From NCBI RefSeq assembly GCF_028583425.1, contig NC_072791.1, positions 17,565,868 to 17,629,867 on the forward strand: a stretch of DNA of 64,000 bases, read 5' to 3'. Both the position numbers and the translations under genes were made by a program. Shown here piece after piece: positions 11,458-23,247 of this stretch. Positions within the stretch are counted from its first letter, which is position 1. Every line of letters starts with the position of its first letter. The DNA is from Eublepharis macularius (taxonomy: Eukaryota; Chordata; Lepidosauria; Squamata; Eublepharidae). The notes below the pieces were generated by a model. That model did not search any database. It was given only the letters and a program-made list of their open reading frames with translations, and was not told the DNA's origin.

Positions 11458-11905
11458 AATGTATTTACTTATTTATAAACTTTTTAGCCCAATTGGGACT
11501 AAAAATGGTTTACAGCCTTCTCACCTCCATTTTATCCTAACAACATAGGGAGGTGGATTAGGCTGAGAGTGCATGAGTGGCCCGAGCTTCCGCAAAATGG
11601 GGAATTGAACCTCTGCCCAAGCTTCTGCAAAATGGGGGATTGAACCTCAGCCCGAGCTTCTGCAAAATGGGGAATTGAACCTCAGCCCGAGCTTCCGCAA
11701 AATGGGGGATTGAACCTCAGCCCGAGCTTCTGCAAAATGGGGGATTGAACCTCAGCCTGAGCTTCCGCAAAATGCGGAATTGAACCTCAGCCCGAGCTTC
11801 TGCAAAATGGGGAATTGAACCTCAGCCTCAGCTTCCACAAAATGGGGGAATTGAACCTTGGCTGGGTCTCCCAGATCATAGTCTGACACTTTAATCCAGT
11901 GTTCC
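11458..11905 (-). mobile_element. tRNA-derived SINE, subfamily B, swollen by an internal tandem array
   Basis: In reverse orientation it runs from the tail (11458, 'atttacttatttataaac') through the core ('ccattttatcctaacaacat', 'ttaggctgagagtgca') to the tRNA-like head ('tgggtctcccagatcatag', 'gtctgacactttaatcca'). The part covering the tRNA B box has been multiplied into eight tandem units, which roughly doubles the element's length. Confidence 0.85.
11586..11866 (-). repeat. Eight 35-bp tandem units, each carrying a TFIIIC B-box match
   Basis: Units start at 11586, 11621, 11656, 11691, 11726, 11761, 11796 and 11831, an exact 35-base step. Read on the minus strand each has GGTTCAATTCC or GGTTCAATCCC, which fits the pol III B-box consensus GGTTCRANNCC. 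The units differ by only a few substitutions, so the amplification is fairly recent compared with the SINE itself. Confidence 0.93.
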
Positions 11906-12879
11906 CCAATTTTTTTTCCATAGAGGAAACTCTAAATTATATTTTCAAATCATGCCTATGAAAACGTTTATAGGCCTGAAAAATTAATAACAGGGAATAT
12001 AATGCAATTACTGCTAAATTATTGTCCAGAAAATTTATTTGTAAGAGAGTCACGTACGTTCGATTCCCCTCCCCACCTCTCTCTATATATGCATACACAC
12101 AGCTTTCTTAATAACCACAGTATTTTGAATACTATTTGGAATTTTTGTGGTATTTCAAAAACATTATCTATTCCATGATTATTTGTGACTCTCTAGTTGG
12201 GGAAATATTGCTCTGACCACTACACATACTGGCTGTCCTGAGGAAGGGGATGACTTGTTTACGGCGTTAGGACTGAGATGAAAAGCTCGGAGGTATGTTA
12301 AGACAGAGCGCTGCTTGTGGATGCCCAGGAGCTGAAAGTGGCCAAGGGTGCCTTTTAGCACTGTAAAACAGTTCACCAGCTGTGTGCCCTTTCTGGGCAA
12401 AAAGGACCTAGCCGCAGAATGCCCGCTTTAATGACATCTAGACTAGATTCCTGTAATGCCCTTTGAAATGTGTTTAGAAATGACTGTCATTCTAAAATGC
12501 TGACTTGCAACTAAGTACCAAGCAAAAGGTTGGATCCAGACTAAATTTTCTGCTGGGGGAAGGGCAGGTATAATTCCTGCCCATTTCCCCTTCCTGTTAC
12601 AGACCCACAATTTGTGTGTCATGCCATTCCTGGGAGTGCCCAGTAGCAGGATTTCAGGGAGATTGAAGAGCTGGCAGCGGGAGCGGAGAAGCAAGAAGGT
12701 GTTCCGTTCAGCTGACGGTAGCAGCTTCCGTTAGTGGAAAACTTAAGTCTAGATCCAACCCAATGGACGGTTTTATTCTGGAAAGAATGATGTATTTGAT
12801 GTACCTGAAACTGCTCTTGTGTTGAAGCTTTTCTGTTACCGTACGTTTGATTATTGCAATATGTGTTTTTTATTTGGGA

Positions 12880-12995
12880 GGAGGGCTATTTTATTTTACT
12901 ATTGTGCTGTTTTTATCTTGCTGTTTTTTAAATTGACTGTGTGCCTCCTTGATGACTCTGTGAAAAGTGGGATATAAATATTTTAATAAAAGCGG
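12880..12995 (+). mobile_element. LINE 3' tail (CR1-like)
   Basis: The 'gtgtgcctccttgatgactc' phrase followed by 'gtgggatataaatattttaa' and 'taaaa' matches the conserved end of reptile CR1/L2-type LINEs. Only the tail is present. Confidence 0.5.
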
Positions 12996-13030
12996 TATTG
13001 TGCCGTAATTTGTATGGATCATGGGTATAC

Positions 13031-13262
13031 TTTGGTTAAGAGAAACGGGACTCTAATCTGGAGAACCGGGTTTGATTCCCCATTCCTCCACTTGAAGCCA
13101 GCTGGGTGACCTTGGGTCAGTCACAGCTCTCTCAGCCCCACCTACCTCACAAGGTGATTGTTGTAATAACATACTATGTAAACCGCTCTGATTGGGTGTT
13201 AAGTTGTCCTGAAGGGCGGTATATAAATTGAATGTTGTTGCTGTTATTGTTGATGTTGTTAT
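13031..13262 (+). mobile_element. tRNA-derived SINE, subfamily A, head slightly truncated
   Basis: Begins inside the tRNA-like head ('tttggttaagag'), has the B-box-like 'gggtttgattcc', the 'ccttgggtcagtcacag' core and 'ggcggtatataaattgaatg' end, then a degenerate TTG/TTA tail. Confidence 0.85.
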
Positions 13263-13264
13263 AG

Positions 13265-13391
13265 GGGGCCAGTCACACACTCTCAACCTAACTTACCTCA
13301 CAGGGTTGTTATAAAATGAAGGCAGAGAGAACAATGTAAGCCACTTTGGGGCCCGTTAGGGAGAAAAGTAGTAAATGAAGTAAATAAATAT
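13265..13391 (+). mobile_element. 3' half of a subfamily B SINE fused to the preceding copy
   Basis: Starts at 'ggccagtcacacactctcaa' and ends in the 'aagtaaataaata' tail of subfamily B, without its tRNA head. Its position directly behind the subfamily A tail suggests insertion into that tail, or a dimeric SINE. Confidence 0.75.
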
Positions 13392-14875
13392 TTCCTGGGC
13401 CGTTCCAGTGTGATGATGAAAAATTGTGCTTTCTATTAAAAACAGCTATGAATAAACCTATATATAACCATCATGTTCCACCCACTTTCTTTGTCCCCAT
13501 GTGATAATGGCTCCTCCTTATATTTCTCTGCAATGAACTGCTTTATGCTGCCTCCCTGGCTTCCTTTATATTCCTAAGTGATTTTTGCTGCCACCAAAGA
13601 CTCTCTTGCACCCTACATCTCTTTGTTTAACCTGAAGCCCAAGATGGCTTAGACGGGTAGAATGATAGCACAGTCAGCACATAGGGGGTGGCTCTGAGGT
13701 TAAAGGGGATCCCTTATTCTAAATAAAACACGTTTTATTTAAACAGAAATAAGAGTTTATTTAGAAGATATGCATAATGGTATCAGGGTGGTTCAAAAGT
13801 GTAATGGTTTCATGCTATACAAGATGAGTGAACCTTCTAGCTTCCTTGCTGCAAGGTAAGTTCAGGTTTTCATTGTATTTTCTAAACAGACAAAGATGTA
13901 ACTTCTCTGAGTTGCCACTTGGACAAATGCCATCCACAAAAAAGAACACACATAGCCCATCTTTCTCACTGAAATTCAACGTGGATTACACCTTTTGAGT
14001 TCATGACGGAGGTGAGATTTGAACTAGGGACATCCCAGACCACAGGTCATTCTCTTAAGCCCTTGCAAGCCACCAGCTTCTGGCACATGGACCCAGTTGC
14101 GGGCCTGATTTTGTTATCTCTACTCTCTTTCCCAGCCAGTGTTCTACTTGGTGTAAAAATCCTGCAAGCGGATTCCCTCTCTATTGCCCAATTAGGGGAG
14201 GGGGGAAATTGCCCTTTTTTTGACACCTTGAAGATTTTTTTTTTAAATGCTATACAAGATGAGTGGACCTTCTGGCAGCAAGTGCTGAGGAGGGGAAGTG
14301 GAAGGTTACACGAACAAAATGTGGGGGGTAGCAGCCTTATTGGCACAGATTAGTTCTCTGCTAGACAGACAAGATGTTTTATTTGCAGGTCAGCAGCAGG
14401 TTTAAACATGGATAAGAAAGTATAAAAACCGCACAGAATTTATGATCCAACGGCAGGCAAGATCTACAGTGCAGACGAGTGTTACCATTTGACAGGCTGC
14501 AGCTAGGAACACGTGGATTTGCAGCTGGCGTCTTGCATTTTTGCAATTTGGAGCGGAGAAACACCTGGTGGATTGGGCCCCTGATCATTCTGTGCCTGCT
14601 GCTGTTTCTCAGCTCTAATCTGTACTCCTCCCCAAGCCATTCATTCCCGCCCCCCTTAATTCCAAAGGTGTAGTTGTAAAGACAAACGCTTTTGAAATCC
14701 TGGGTGGCGGGGAACAGGGAAACAGAGTTAAGTAATCGCACCCCCTTTACCACTTTCTGACTCCAAATCTCCCCATCTCTTTACTGCATGACCCATAGTA
14801 GCTGTCAAAGAAGCTTTTTTCACATGTCCAGGCATGTAATGCCTTTAGGCCCTAAAGGCTACTGCTAGGGTTGCC
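13392..14875. other. Intergenic stretch, nothing recognised
   Basis: No gene or clear repeat family identified. Open frames of 99-124 codons on either strand have no recognisable domain, and overlap each other antisense. Confidence 0.45.
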
Positions 14876-15084
14876 AGCTCCAAGTTGGGAAATTCCTAGA
14901 GATCTGGGGGGAGAAACCTGGAGAAAGTGGGTTTTGGGGAGGGAAAGGACCTTGGCATGGCATAATTCCATACAGTCCACCCCCCAAAGTAGCCATTTTC
15001 TCCAGGTGAACTGATCTCTGTGGCCTGGAGATCAGCTGTAATTCCAGGAGATCTCCAGCCACTACCTGGAGGCTGGCAACCCTA
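14876..15084. mobile_element. hAT MITE (TAGGGTTGCC family), copy 1
   Basis: Terminal inverted repeats TAGGGTTGCCAGC and GCTGGCAACCCTA are perfect, and both sides carry the 8-bp target duplication GCTACTGC (14868-14875 and 15085-15092). The interior shows 'gggaaattcc', 'ccattttctccagg' and 'ggagatctccagcc' shared by the other copies. An 8-bp duplication with a TAGGG end is diagnostic of hAT. Confidence 0.93.
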
Positions 15085-15927
15085 GCTACTGCATACGGTC
15101 AGCAGAACTGAGTATTAATTTTTGCTGCAATGTAGTGTTTCAGCATGCAGAAGGATTTCCTGTTCAATGCCCCCCCCACCCCCAGAAAAACCCTTTATGC
15201 AGTTCAACATACCCCACATCCTGAAGTGGTACAGTCGGAAGAAACAATTTTGTCTCTTGATTCTGATGGCTGTATAAACCAGACCTAAATATCTCCATTT
15301 AGTTCTTTGTGGATTACCATTTTTGTTAATAATAATACTGAGCAGTTCCCCAAGTGTATGTAAAACCAGAACGGCTGTTGCTTAGCAGTGATTTCCTCTG
15401 GTGAGTCACAGCATTGTTTAATTATTTACTCCAATCAGTCTCTACAGATAATTTCAAAAGCGCACATGGCATTGTATCAAGTGTGCACGGCACGGCCGCT
15501 TGTGCCAACGTCATCTGATTGCAAAAGTGTCAAAGGAAGGCCAGGCCAGGCCAGGCCAAGAGACCGGCCACAGTAAAATTGCTGGAGTGGAGGATGGAGT
15601 TTGTGCGGTTTTTGTTAAATGTGTGTGTCGGGGGTTAACATAGCAGGTTGGGGGGTTGTTTGTTTTATACCCAAGAGAAAGAATCAGGGAAAGAAAAGAG
15701 CCAAATGTATTTGACTGATTATGGATTAAAATGTAGATTTTCTAAATTTTACTCTGTTTCCCCAGGCTATGCAGTCAGCGGAACCAAGGGGTAACATTTC
15801 TCTACATATTGCAGCAGGAAGGTTTGCATGTTTGAATGCTCTCCTATAGGGACCGGAATCCTTAAAAAACCAAGGAGAAGGCTGGTCCGCTTCTCTGGCA
15901 TGTTAATTATCTGTTGTTTTGAAAAAG

Positions 15928-16143
15928 TTGGGCAGCATGGTGTAGCAGCTAGAGCGATGGACTAGGATTTGGGTAACCCAAGTCTGATTTCCCGCTGTGC
16001 CATGAAAGCTTGTTGGGTGACTTTGGGCCAGTTACATACTCTCAGCCTAACCTACCTCACAAGGTTGTTGTGAGAATAAAATGGAGGAGAAGGTCCCCGC
16101 TGGGGAGAAAGGTGAGATATAAATGAAGTTAAATAAATAAATC
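15928..16143 (+). mobile_element. tRNA-derived SINE, subfamily B
   Basis: Head 'gggcagcatggtgtagcagc', then 'gatggactaggatttggg', 'gggccagttacatactctca', 'cctacctcacaaggttgttg' and the 'aagttaaataaataaatc' tail. Full length or nearly so, moderately diverged. Confidence 0.85.
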
Positions 16144-16774
16144 ATGCATTCCATAGCATTCTGCACTGACTTCCTGAAGTTTGTGAAAAGCTTCATTGCT
16201 TGCTTCTAGCGAATGCTCAAACTCTCCCACAATTCATGCAATATATTTAACGTAATGGTCACAGAAAGTTGTGACACTTGTATTAAAATCTGGAAAACAG
16301 CACTTGTCCATTTTATTATCCAACAAATGGTACAGTCCTAAACAGAATTACAAGCCAATGGGCTTAGAAGGGTGTACTGCTGCTTAAGATTGCACGGTCG
16401 GTGTTTTGGAAATCCTGAAGAATCCTAAACGTGCTGATGACTGTACATTTGAGCCACTTGGAATATAGCGCCACATTGACAAATCATCATGGTTAAAGGA
16501 TTTGTTTGTAAACCTATGGAGCACTAATCACCTTGTATCCAAATGTTAAAGCAATGTTCATATTCAAAACTGACATTGCTACAGCCGTTTATTCAAACAC
16601 TACAGAAGGCGGTAGGAAGAAGCGTCCTCTGGAATGTATTATTGCTCTATCTAGCAATAGTGCAGCCCTGTGCAGATGGTGAAAACTGCAAAAGTGGCCA
16701 TATAATGGATAAGACTGAAGTTTCTACCTACTCGGGGCATTCCCCAGATATGCCAAAAAATGTCTTTGTAAATT

Positions 16775-17022
16775 AATAATAATAACAACATTCGATTTAT
16801 ATACCGCCCTTCAGGACAACTCAATGCCCGCTCAGAGCGGCTTACAAAGTATGTTATGATCCCCACAACAAAACACCCTGTGAGGTGGGTGGGGCTGAGA
16901 GAGCATAAGGGAAATGTGACTAGCCTAAGGTCACCCGGCTGGCTTCAAGCGGAGGAGTGGGGAATCAAACCCGGCTCTCCAGATTAGAGTCCCGCACTCC
17001 TAACCACTACACCAAACTGGCT
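16775..17022 (-). mobile_element. tRNA-derived SINE, subfamily A, reverse orientation
   Basis: Tail (AATAATAATAACAACATTCG) at the left, 'ataccgcccttcaggacaac', then the core and 'aaccactacaccaaactggc' head at the right. Close to the other subfamily A copies and apparently full length. Confidence 0.9.
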
Positions 17023-17639
17023 GAGTATGCTGAGGACTGAGTATGCTGCAGAAGAGATGGAATGTTGGAATGTTGAGAGAGATGGAATGTTGAGAGCAAG
17101 TGAAAGTCAGGTAAAGGAAAGTGTAAAAGAAAAGGGGTGGAGGGGTGGGATCTTCTTGCTCAGTCCATTGAGAGCTGACAAAATGCTTGTAGGGGAGAGA
17201 ACTTGATGACATTGGGAAGGGGTTCAAACATTGGGAAGGGGTCCTGCTCCTCGGCCCCCAGTAATAAATTGTCTAGCCCCTGTGAGAATGACAACGTGCA
17301 AAACCACAGAAAAGATATGGATCTGTATTGACACACAAAGGTATGCAGATTAGTGTGAATTAATGGAAAGAAAAAGGCATTTGAAAATGGCCTGATGAGA
17401 GCTAAATATTCTAAAAAAAATAAAGGCATATGGAGACCAAAAGCAGTCAAAGGGGAGAAGGAGGGGGGAGAGGAAAGGGGAAATGTCTTCTCAAGTCAAT
17501 CGAAGCTTAGAGAATCTTAGAGGGGAATATTTTTGAGGGGCAGGATGGGACCTCCAAATTATTTTCCCCCTGCTCGTCTGATTCTTTGTGGGCCTTCAGC
17601 ATGTCTAGTGTAATATTTCGCTGTGGCTGATCATATTGG

Positions 17640-18715
17640 TTAATATAGCTTATTTATATAGCCTGCCTTCCTCATTGAGACTCAAGGTGGGTTGCAGAGT
17701 TCAGAGTGAGAGAGAAAGCATAGGACATCCGATGAACGAAACTGAACAAAGGAGCAACATTGCGAGCGTACGCTATGAGATATATGATCAACAATGCAAC
17801 TGAACAATGCAATAGGACTAGGAACAGAAAATTAAATGACAGTGTGAACAGCATAGTGTCAGCAATGCAGAATGTGGGAGTACAAAGGTACTGGGCAATT
17901 TGGTACCCGCTGCCATATAAAAGTCCCCTTCAGGACCGTTCTGAAAGAGCAATTCCTTTACAAGAATGCCCTCCTGAACATTTTGTACATTTTGTGGAAT
18001 GATAGGACTGTGGGAGTCTCCTCAGCCTGGTTGTTCCACAAAGGGGGAGCCACCACCAGAGAATGTACATACGTGGACACTTGCTCATCACACTAGTTAC
18101 CATTAAGAGAGTCTGTTCAAGCATCCAAAGCTGCTATAGTGAAGCGCAGTGGGAGAGGCGGTCCCACAGGTTTGCGCATTCTAGGCCACAAAGGGCCTTG
18201 TGTAGGTGATGACCAGTACCTTAATTGAGCCCAGTAGCTGATCAATAGCTAGTTGAGCAACTGCAGGATGAGTGTGAAATGGCATGTTCTACCTGGCACC
18301 TACAAGTAATCGAGCTGCCACATTTTGTACCTGCTGGAGTTTCCAAGCTGACTTCAAGGGAAGACCCATGTAGAGTGTATTACAGTAGTCCAGCTTTGAG
18401 GTAACCATGGTAGGGATCCACATGCCAGACTGGCCAAGTCAAGACGGGGGTGGGCAGCTGTTGGGCTAGGTGAAGCTGATAGAAAACTTTCTTGGTAGCT
18501 GCATTGGCTTGCATCTTAAGAATATCCACTCTCACTGTGAAATATAAACAGGTCTTTGATCTTCTGGTTTTATACAGATGTAGTGTGGCTTCAAGGGCAG
18601 CTGCTGAGGCAGAATTGCAAAATGCTATTTCTGACAAGAAGATTTTCCAAGATGTGCTAATATCAAGGTTTTTAGCAAAGTATCAAAGTCTCAGGACACC
18701 TTGAAGACGAAAGCG
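17640..18715 (-). mobile_element. LINE fragment (L2/CR1-like) with reverse transcriptase remnant, reverse orientation
   Basis: On the minus strand around 18637-18380 an open frame reads KKVFYQLHLAQQL, matching the reverse transcriptase C-terminal region of L2/CR1-clade LINEs (usual form ...FYQLRLVRQL...). It is followed, toward lower coordinates, by damaged frames recalling 'LKVLVITY' and then a 3' untranslated part that ends in an 'atttatatagcctgcc' tail near 17640. The element is 5'-truncated and broken. Confidence 0.75.
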
Positions 18716-19660
18716 TTTATTATGACGTAAGCTTCGTGAGCCACGGACCACCTGCGGGAAATGTTACTGGACATTAATTTGACAGAGATCCAAAACTACA
18801 AATGACGGGGCGGGGCGGGGGGGGGGGTGAAGTGTCATCATAAAGAGAAGTCAGAAAACCCAGTTTCCCAGGACAAGATGCACGACATTACAATGCAGAG
18901 CACAAATTAAAACAACACCTAGACAAAGAGTAAAGGGTCTCCTCAGGGTGGTGCACGGTTACTCCCAGTTGTTCGTGAACTGACAGAGGACGAACGAACC
19001 TGAATAGCGTATTTTATTTGTTTGTTTATTTCATTCAATTTATAGCCCGCCCGCCCGCCCTGCAAGCAGACTCAGGGTGCGTATCTTAAACCTTCAAAAG
19101 AGGAACAATGACTTTTTGTAACAAGATAACCATTCCAAGTCCCTATTGAGTCCAAATCTGATAGAATATCTACATATGAATCACAGCTTCTTCTTGGAGG
19201 CCCCTCTAATCTCTCCTGCTGAAGTTCCACAAACCTTTTCTCTGTTACTGAATGTCCCAGGAGGTTGAGATGCTCCCTTACTGATTCTATAAGTATTTCT
19301 GTTGTCAGTGTCTGATTTGTGTCCACTTATTTTCTTCTGCAAAGTCTGTCTGGTTTGGCAAATGACAGCGGCAGCAGGACATTGCTGGCACATAACATAT
19401 TAGATGTGCAAGTGAAGGAACCGTTGATGGTACATGCAAATGGGTACTGTGTTTGGGGTGGGGACAGAAATGACCCCAGAATTTGTTGCAGGACTTGTCC
19501 AAATTTCCACTGGGTAGTCCCCTATTGCAGGTAGATAGTTGCTGGGGGAAATGTTGGTAAGAAATGGATGGGCTACCTTCCCAAGGTGGATTAGCTTGTT
19601 GGACTGGGTCATGTAATGTAATAAACCTATGTCTTCTCTTGGTAACACCGAACCACACAC
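18716..19660. other. Intergenic stretch with a G-rich run, nothing else recognised
   Basis: Contains a GGGGCGGGGCGGGG-type run near 18805-18827 and a short 'tttatagcccgcccgcccgc' LINE/SINE-tail-like phrase near 19040. The 117-codon minus-strand frame at 19305-19658 has no recognisable domain. Confidence 0.45.
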
Positions 19661-19920
19661 CACGCCAGTTTGGTGTAGTGGTTAAGAGCGCGGGGCTCTA
19701 ATCTGGAGAGCCAAGTTTGAGTCCCCACTCCAACACTTGAAGCCAGCTGAGTGATCTTGGGTCAGTCTCAGCTTCTAGGAGCTCTCTCAGCCCCACCCAC
19801 CTCACAGGGTGGTTTGTTGTGGGGATAATAATGACATACTTTGTAAACTGCTCTGAGTGGGCATTAAGTTGTCCTGAAGGGAGGTATATAAATCGAATGT
19901 TATTATTATTATTATTACTA
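19661..19920 (+). mobile_element. tRNA-derived SINE, subfamily A
   Basis: Head 'cgccagtttggtgtagtgg', B-box-like 'gtttgagtccc', 'cccacccacctcacagggtg' core, and a clean (TTA)n tail ending at 19918. The intact microsatellite tail suggests a relatively young copy. Confidence 0.9.
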
Positions 19921-20282
19921 TGGAGGCTCCTCCATAGGCGGCAAATGGAACTTGGCTCCTTCAAGAGAGATGAAAAACATTTAAAGGCTTAATTGTATGA
20001 AATTACTCAGTTCAAGATTTCTGTGTGACCTAGAATCTTTCTACACAAGATGCCTCAGCATGTGTTCATCAAGTGTAGGGAGACGCAATGTTAGCTGGGA
20101 AGCATAGTTTAAAAAGACAGCTGGCAGAGATTGCTCCTCAGAAGGGTTGTCAATTTCACCTTCATCTCCCCCAAGGCTCTGTCAATTTCACCTCTCCAGT
20201 CTCAAACTGTGCAGGATTGCAACCAGAGGGCAGCAAGGAATGGAAATGGGCTGGAACTGCCTTGCAGACCCAGATGTGGACC

Positions 20283-20485
20283 TAGGGTTGTCAACTCACA
20301 CTTGGGCAATACTTGGAGATTTGAGGGTGGAGCCTGGAGAGGGAAGGGATCTCAGTGGGGTATAATGCTATTAGGATTCACCTTCCAAAGCAGCCATTTT
20401 CTCCAGGGGAACTGATCTTTGTCGGCTGGAGATCAGTTGCAATTCCAGGAGATCTCCAGCCTCCATCTGGAGACTGGCAACCCTA
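20283..20485. mobile_element. hAT MITE (TAGGGTTGCC family), copy 2
   Basis: Ends TAGGGTTGTCAACTC and GACTGGCAACCCTA. Flanking 8-mers TGTGGACC and CTTGGACC match at six of eight bases, an aged target duplication. The interior is collinear with copies 1 and 3. Confidence 0.85.
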
Positions 20486-21196
20486 CTTGGACCTGGAGAG
20501 GTTATAATGGGCTGAAGTTTCCCTTCGGGCATTTCACAGCCCCTTCACACAACTCTGGTGTATAGCAAAGCTGTTGCTCTGCCACTGGCTCTGTCTTTTT
20601 AAACTACCCTTCCCAGTTAACATTGCATCTCCTGACACGTTCTTCAAATACACAAGATGTCTTGTGTAGAGAGTCTCCTAGATAAATAGTGTAATGGGCT
20701 CAGACTGGAGTAACTCTGTTTGGGATTGCACTGTAAGTCACTAACGAATTCTGGTTTTCTTGCCCAAGGCTTTAGTTCAATGTTTCCTAACCAGGCTTCC
20801 ACAGAACATTGGGATTCCACAAGACATCATCAGTTCCACAAGAAACTGGAATAAATAAATAAAAATCCCTCAACCCCCTCAAAATAGCACCGTTATTAAG
20901 GTTATTTTTTAGTTTTATAGTCTCTTGTCTTCATTTTGTATTGTTATAGAGCACTGACAATACAAATGACGATAATTTAGAAGTAATTAAAATGCACTTC
21001 CTGACATCAACTTTTCTGGCCTGTACATGTTTTTGTAGGCAGAGGTTCCTTGGGATTTGAACAATTGATTTAGGGGTTCCTCCATGGAAAAAAAGGTTGG
21101 GAAACAGTGCTCTGGTTTCAAGCTGGCTTTTCCTCCAGGCTTCTCAAGAGCAAGGGGAAGCAGCCTAGAGACTCGTGGGCAAGACTCTCTTGCAAA

Positions 21197-21423
21197 CAGG
21201 GTTGCCAGGTCCAAGTTGGGAAATCTCTGGAGATTTGGGGGGGGGGGGGCGTGGAGCTTGGAGAGGGCAGGGTTTGGGGAGGGGAGAAGCCTCAGTGGGG
21301 TATGAGCCATAGAGTTCACCCTTCAGAGCAGCCATTTTCTCCAGGGGAACTGATCTCTGTTGCCTGGAGATCAGCTGTAATTCCAGGAGATCTCCAGCCA
21401 CCACCTAGAGGCTGGCAACGCTA
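21197..21423. mobile_element. hAT MITE (TAGGGTTGCC family), copy 3
   Basis: Ends CAGGGTTGCCAGG and GCTGGCAACGCTA with a perfect 8-bp target duplication CTTGCAAA at 21189-21196 and 21424-21431. It includes a run of 12 G near 21238. This perfect duplication and that of copy 1 together fix the family's ends and superfamily. Confidence 0.93.
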
Positions 21424-21499
21424 CTTGCAAATAGTATCGGGACGGCCCGTTTGCTCATTTTACTATTCAGCCCTTCTTTTCAAAGCTTTCAGCCAATAG

Positions 21500-22854
21500 C
21501 TGCAGAGGCCGCCAGCAGTTGTGAGATAATTTTTAGCCAATCTCATTAAATCCAGCAAGCCTTGGGTAAGGCAGGCCCCTCTGATACCTGTTGGAAAGCA
21601 CTTCCTTCAACTCGGCTGATTTATCTCTTTGAGGTCAGGGCCATAGATAGGAACCAATTGCCACATCTGGAAGAAAAGGCACAATTTTAGAGCAGATTCT
21701 CTCCTTTTCAACAGGCTTCTTCTCTAGTTGGTATAGAAGCCAGGTAGGACCCTAGCTGAGGCTCTTATGTTCGAATTTTCAACCACCCATCCTTGTGTCT
21801 CCTACCTCTTTCCAACTATAGAGAAATTTTCCCATCAGAAGAAACGCCAGGCAAAATTTCTGCATAAATAATAACTGGCCTACTGCTGTATCTGTGAGGC
21901 TTAGGGGCAGCTCTGAGTGGAAACGGCATATTTTCATCTTCAAGGAATGTCTGCAAAAAGGTAAGATCTTAACTATTGCTGTACAGTAGAAATATGTCTG
22001 TATGTTCTTGTATTTAGTTTGTAGGAAAGACTTCAAGTATAAGGACTATGGAAATTGGTGCTGGGTACAGAGAATAATAATAGCCTTTATATAATGTTTC
22101 TTAGTGCTCCAAGTACTTCACTGGTATAATCTTATTAAGTATGATAAAAGTAATATAAGTTACTTGAGGAAATTGAGTTAAGTGGCATCAGGGTGGCGGC
22201 ATGTTAGTTTCGACAACAATAGTTGTCGCTTTGAATCTTTAATGTAAGGGGGCATCCCTTCATCTTTTGGGGGGGAGTTGGGAATCCCAAAGGTCAGTGT
22301 TCTGAAACGAGGCTAACCTAATTTAATTTACAAAACTATAAATACACAAGTGATACGTATCAGATCTAGTGTGCTAATGCAAGAATGACTATCAGATGCC
22401 ATTTGCTATAGCGGCAGATGATGCTTTTGAAAAACACGTGGTAAGGGAAGTCTCAGTGAAGGGCTTTTGTTTGCATACAGTGGTTATCCAAATGTGTGCA
22501 TGCACACACGAGAAAACTGTACATCTGCGCTGAACACATGCACCGCTATAACTGTTGTTGTGATGCACGCTATGCATAAGAAAAAAAACTGGACCCGCCA
22601 ACTTCAGCATCCGCTACGGCACCCTTCTGCTGTTAGCAGTGTGTATACACCAGTGCATTGGACAAAGTGGGTTCTGGCTTATGGGAACTGATGCCACAAT
22701 AAATTTCTTTATGTGCATTGGACGCTTTGCTATTTGAATGAACAAAGCTATTCCTCTAGGATTTATCTTTTGTTTTTTAAGTCTTTAGAAAAAGGGTAAC
22801 AGATTGCTGAGAGGGGGACAGCAGCAGATGACATTTTGTGGTCATGCAAGTTTC
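21500..22854. other. Intergenic stretch with one worn SINE remnant
   Basis: Near 22075-22200 'aataataatagcctttatat' and following text look like an ancient MIR-like SINE tail in reverse orientation. Nothing else is recognised. Confidence 0.4.
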
Positions 22855-23005
22855 TGATCCAGTAGAACCATGAAGACCAACTAGATTTCCAGGGTATGAG
22901 CTTTCAAGAGTGGAGATGGAGCTCTGACTCTTGAAAATTCATACCCTGAAAATCCAGTTGGTCTTCACGGTGCCACTGAACCCAAATCTTGCTCTTCTGC
23001 CAAAC
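22855..23005. repeat. Fold-back dispersed repeat
   Basis: Left arm 'gaagaccaactagatttcca' through 'gtatgagctttcaagag' pairs with right arm 'ctcttgaaaattcatac' through 'ccagttggtcttc'. Same family as the fold-back repeats at 6278, 55003 and 57655. Confidence 0.75.
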
Positions 23006-23157
23006 TACCAATGCGCCTAAACACCTGAAACGATTTTGCTTTTATGTAATTGACTCGGTAGTACGCCCCTGAACAGTCTCATAGTTTTGGGGTATACCTT
23101 TAGAAAGAAGTGCCTCCAACCCAATGCAAAGTCCTGCAGATCACCATTTATTTATTT

Positions 23158-23247
23158 ACAGTGCAATCCCAGGAAGAGTTCCTCCACTCTACGCCCACTG
23201 AAATCAATGGGTTTAGACTGGAGTAACTCTTCACAGGATTGCACCGT
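23158..23247. repeat. Small hairpin repeat (about 41-bp arms)
   Basis: The left arm ACAGTGCAATCCC...CTCCACTCTACGCCCAC and the reverse complement of the right arm agree at 32 of 41 positions counted by hand, around an 8-base centre TGAAATCA. Eroded relatives occur near 6226, 16331 and 20695. Confidence 0.75.

Noticed and set aside
11586-11866. CRISPR-like array or cluster of tRNA genes
   Set aside because: Units are contiguous without unique spacers, in vertebrate DNA, and contain only a B-box segment of a SINE, with no complete tRNA fold.
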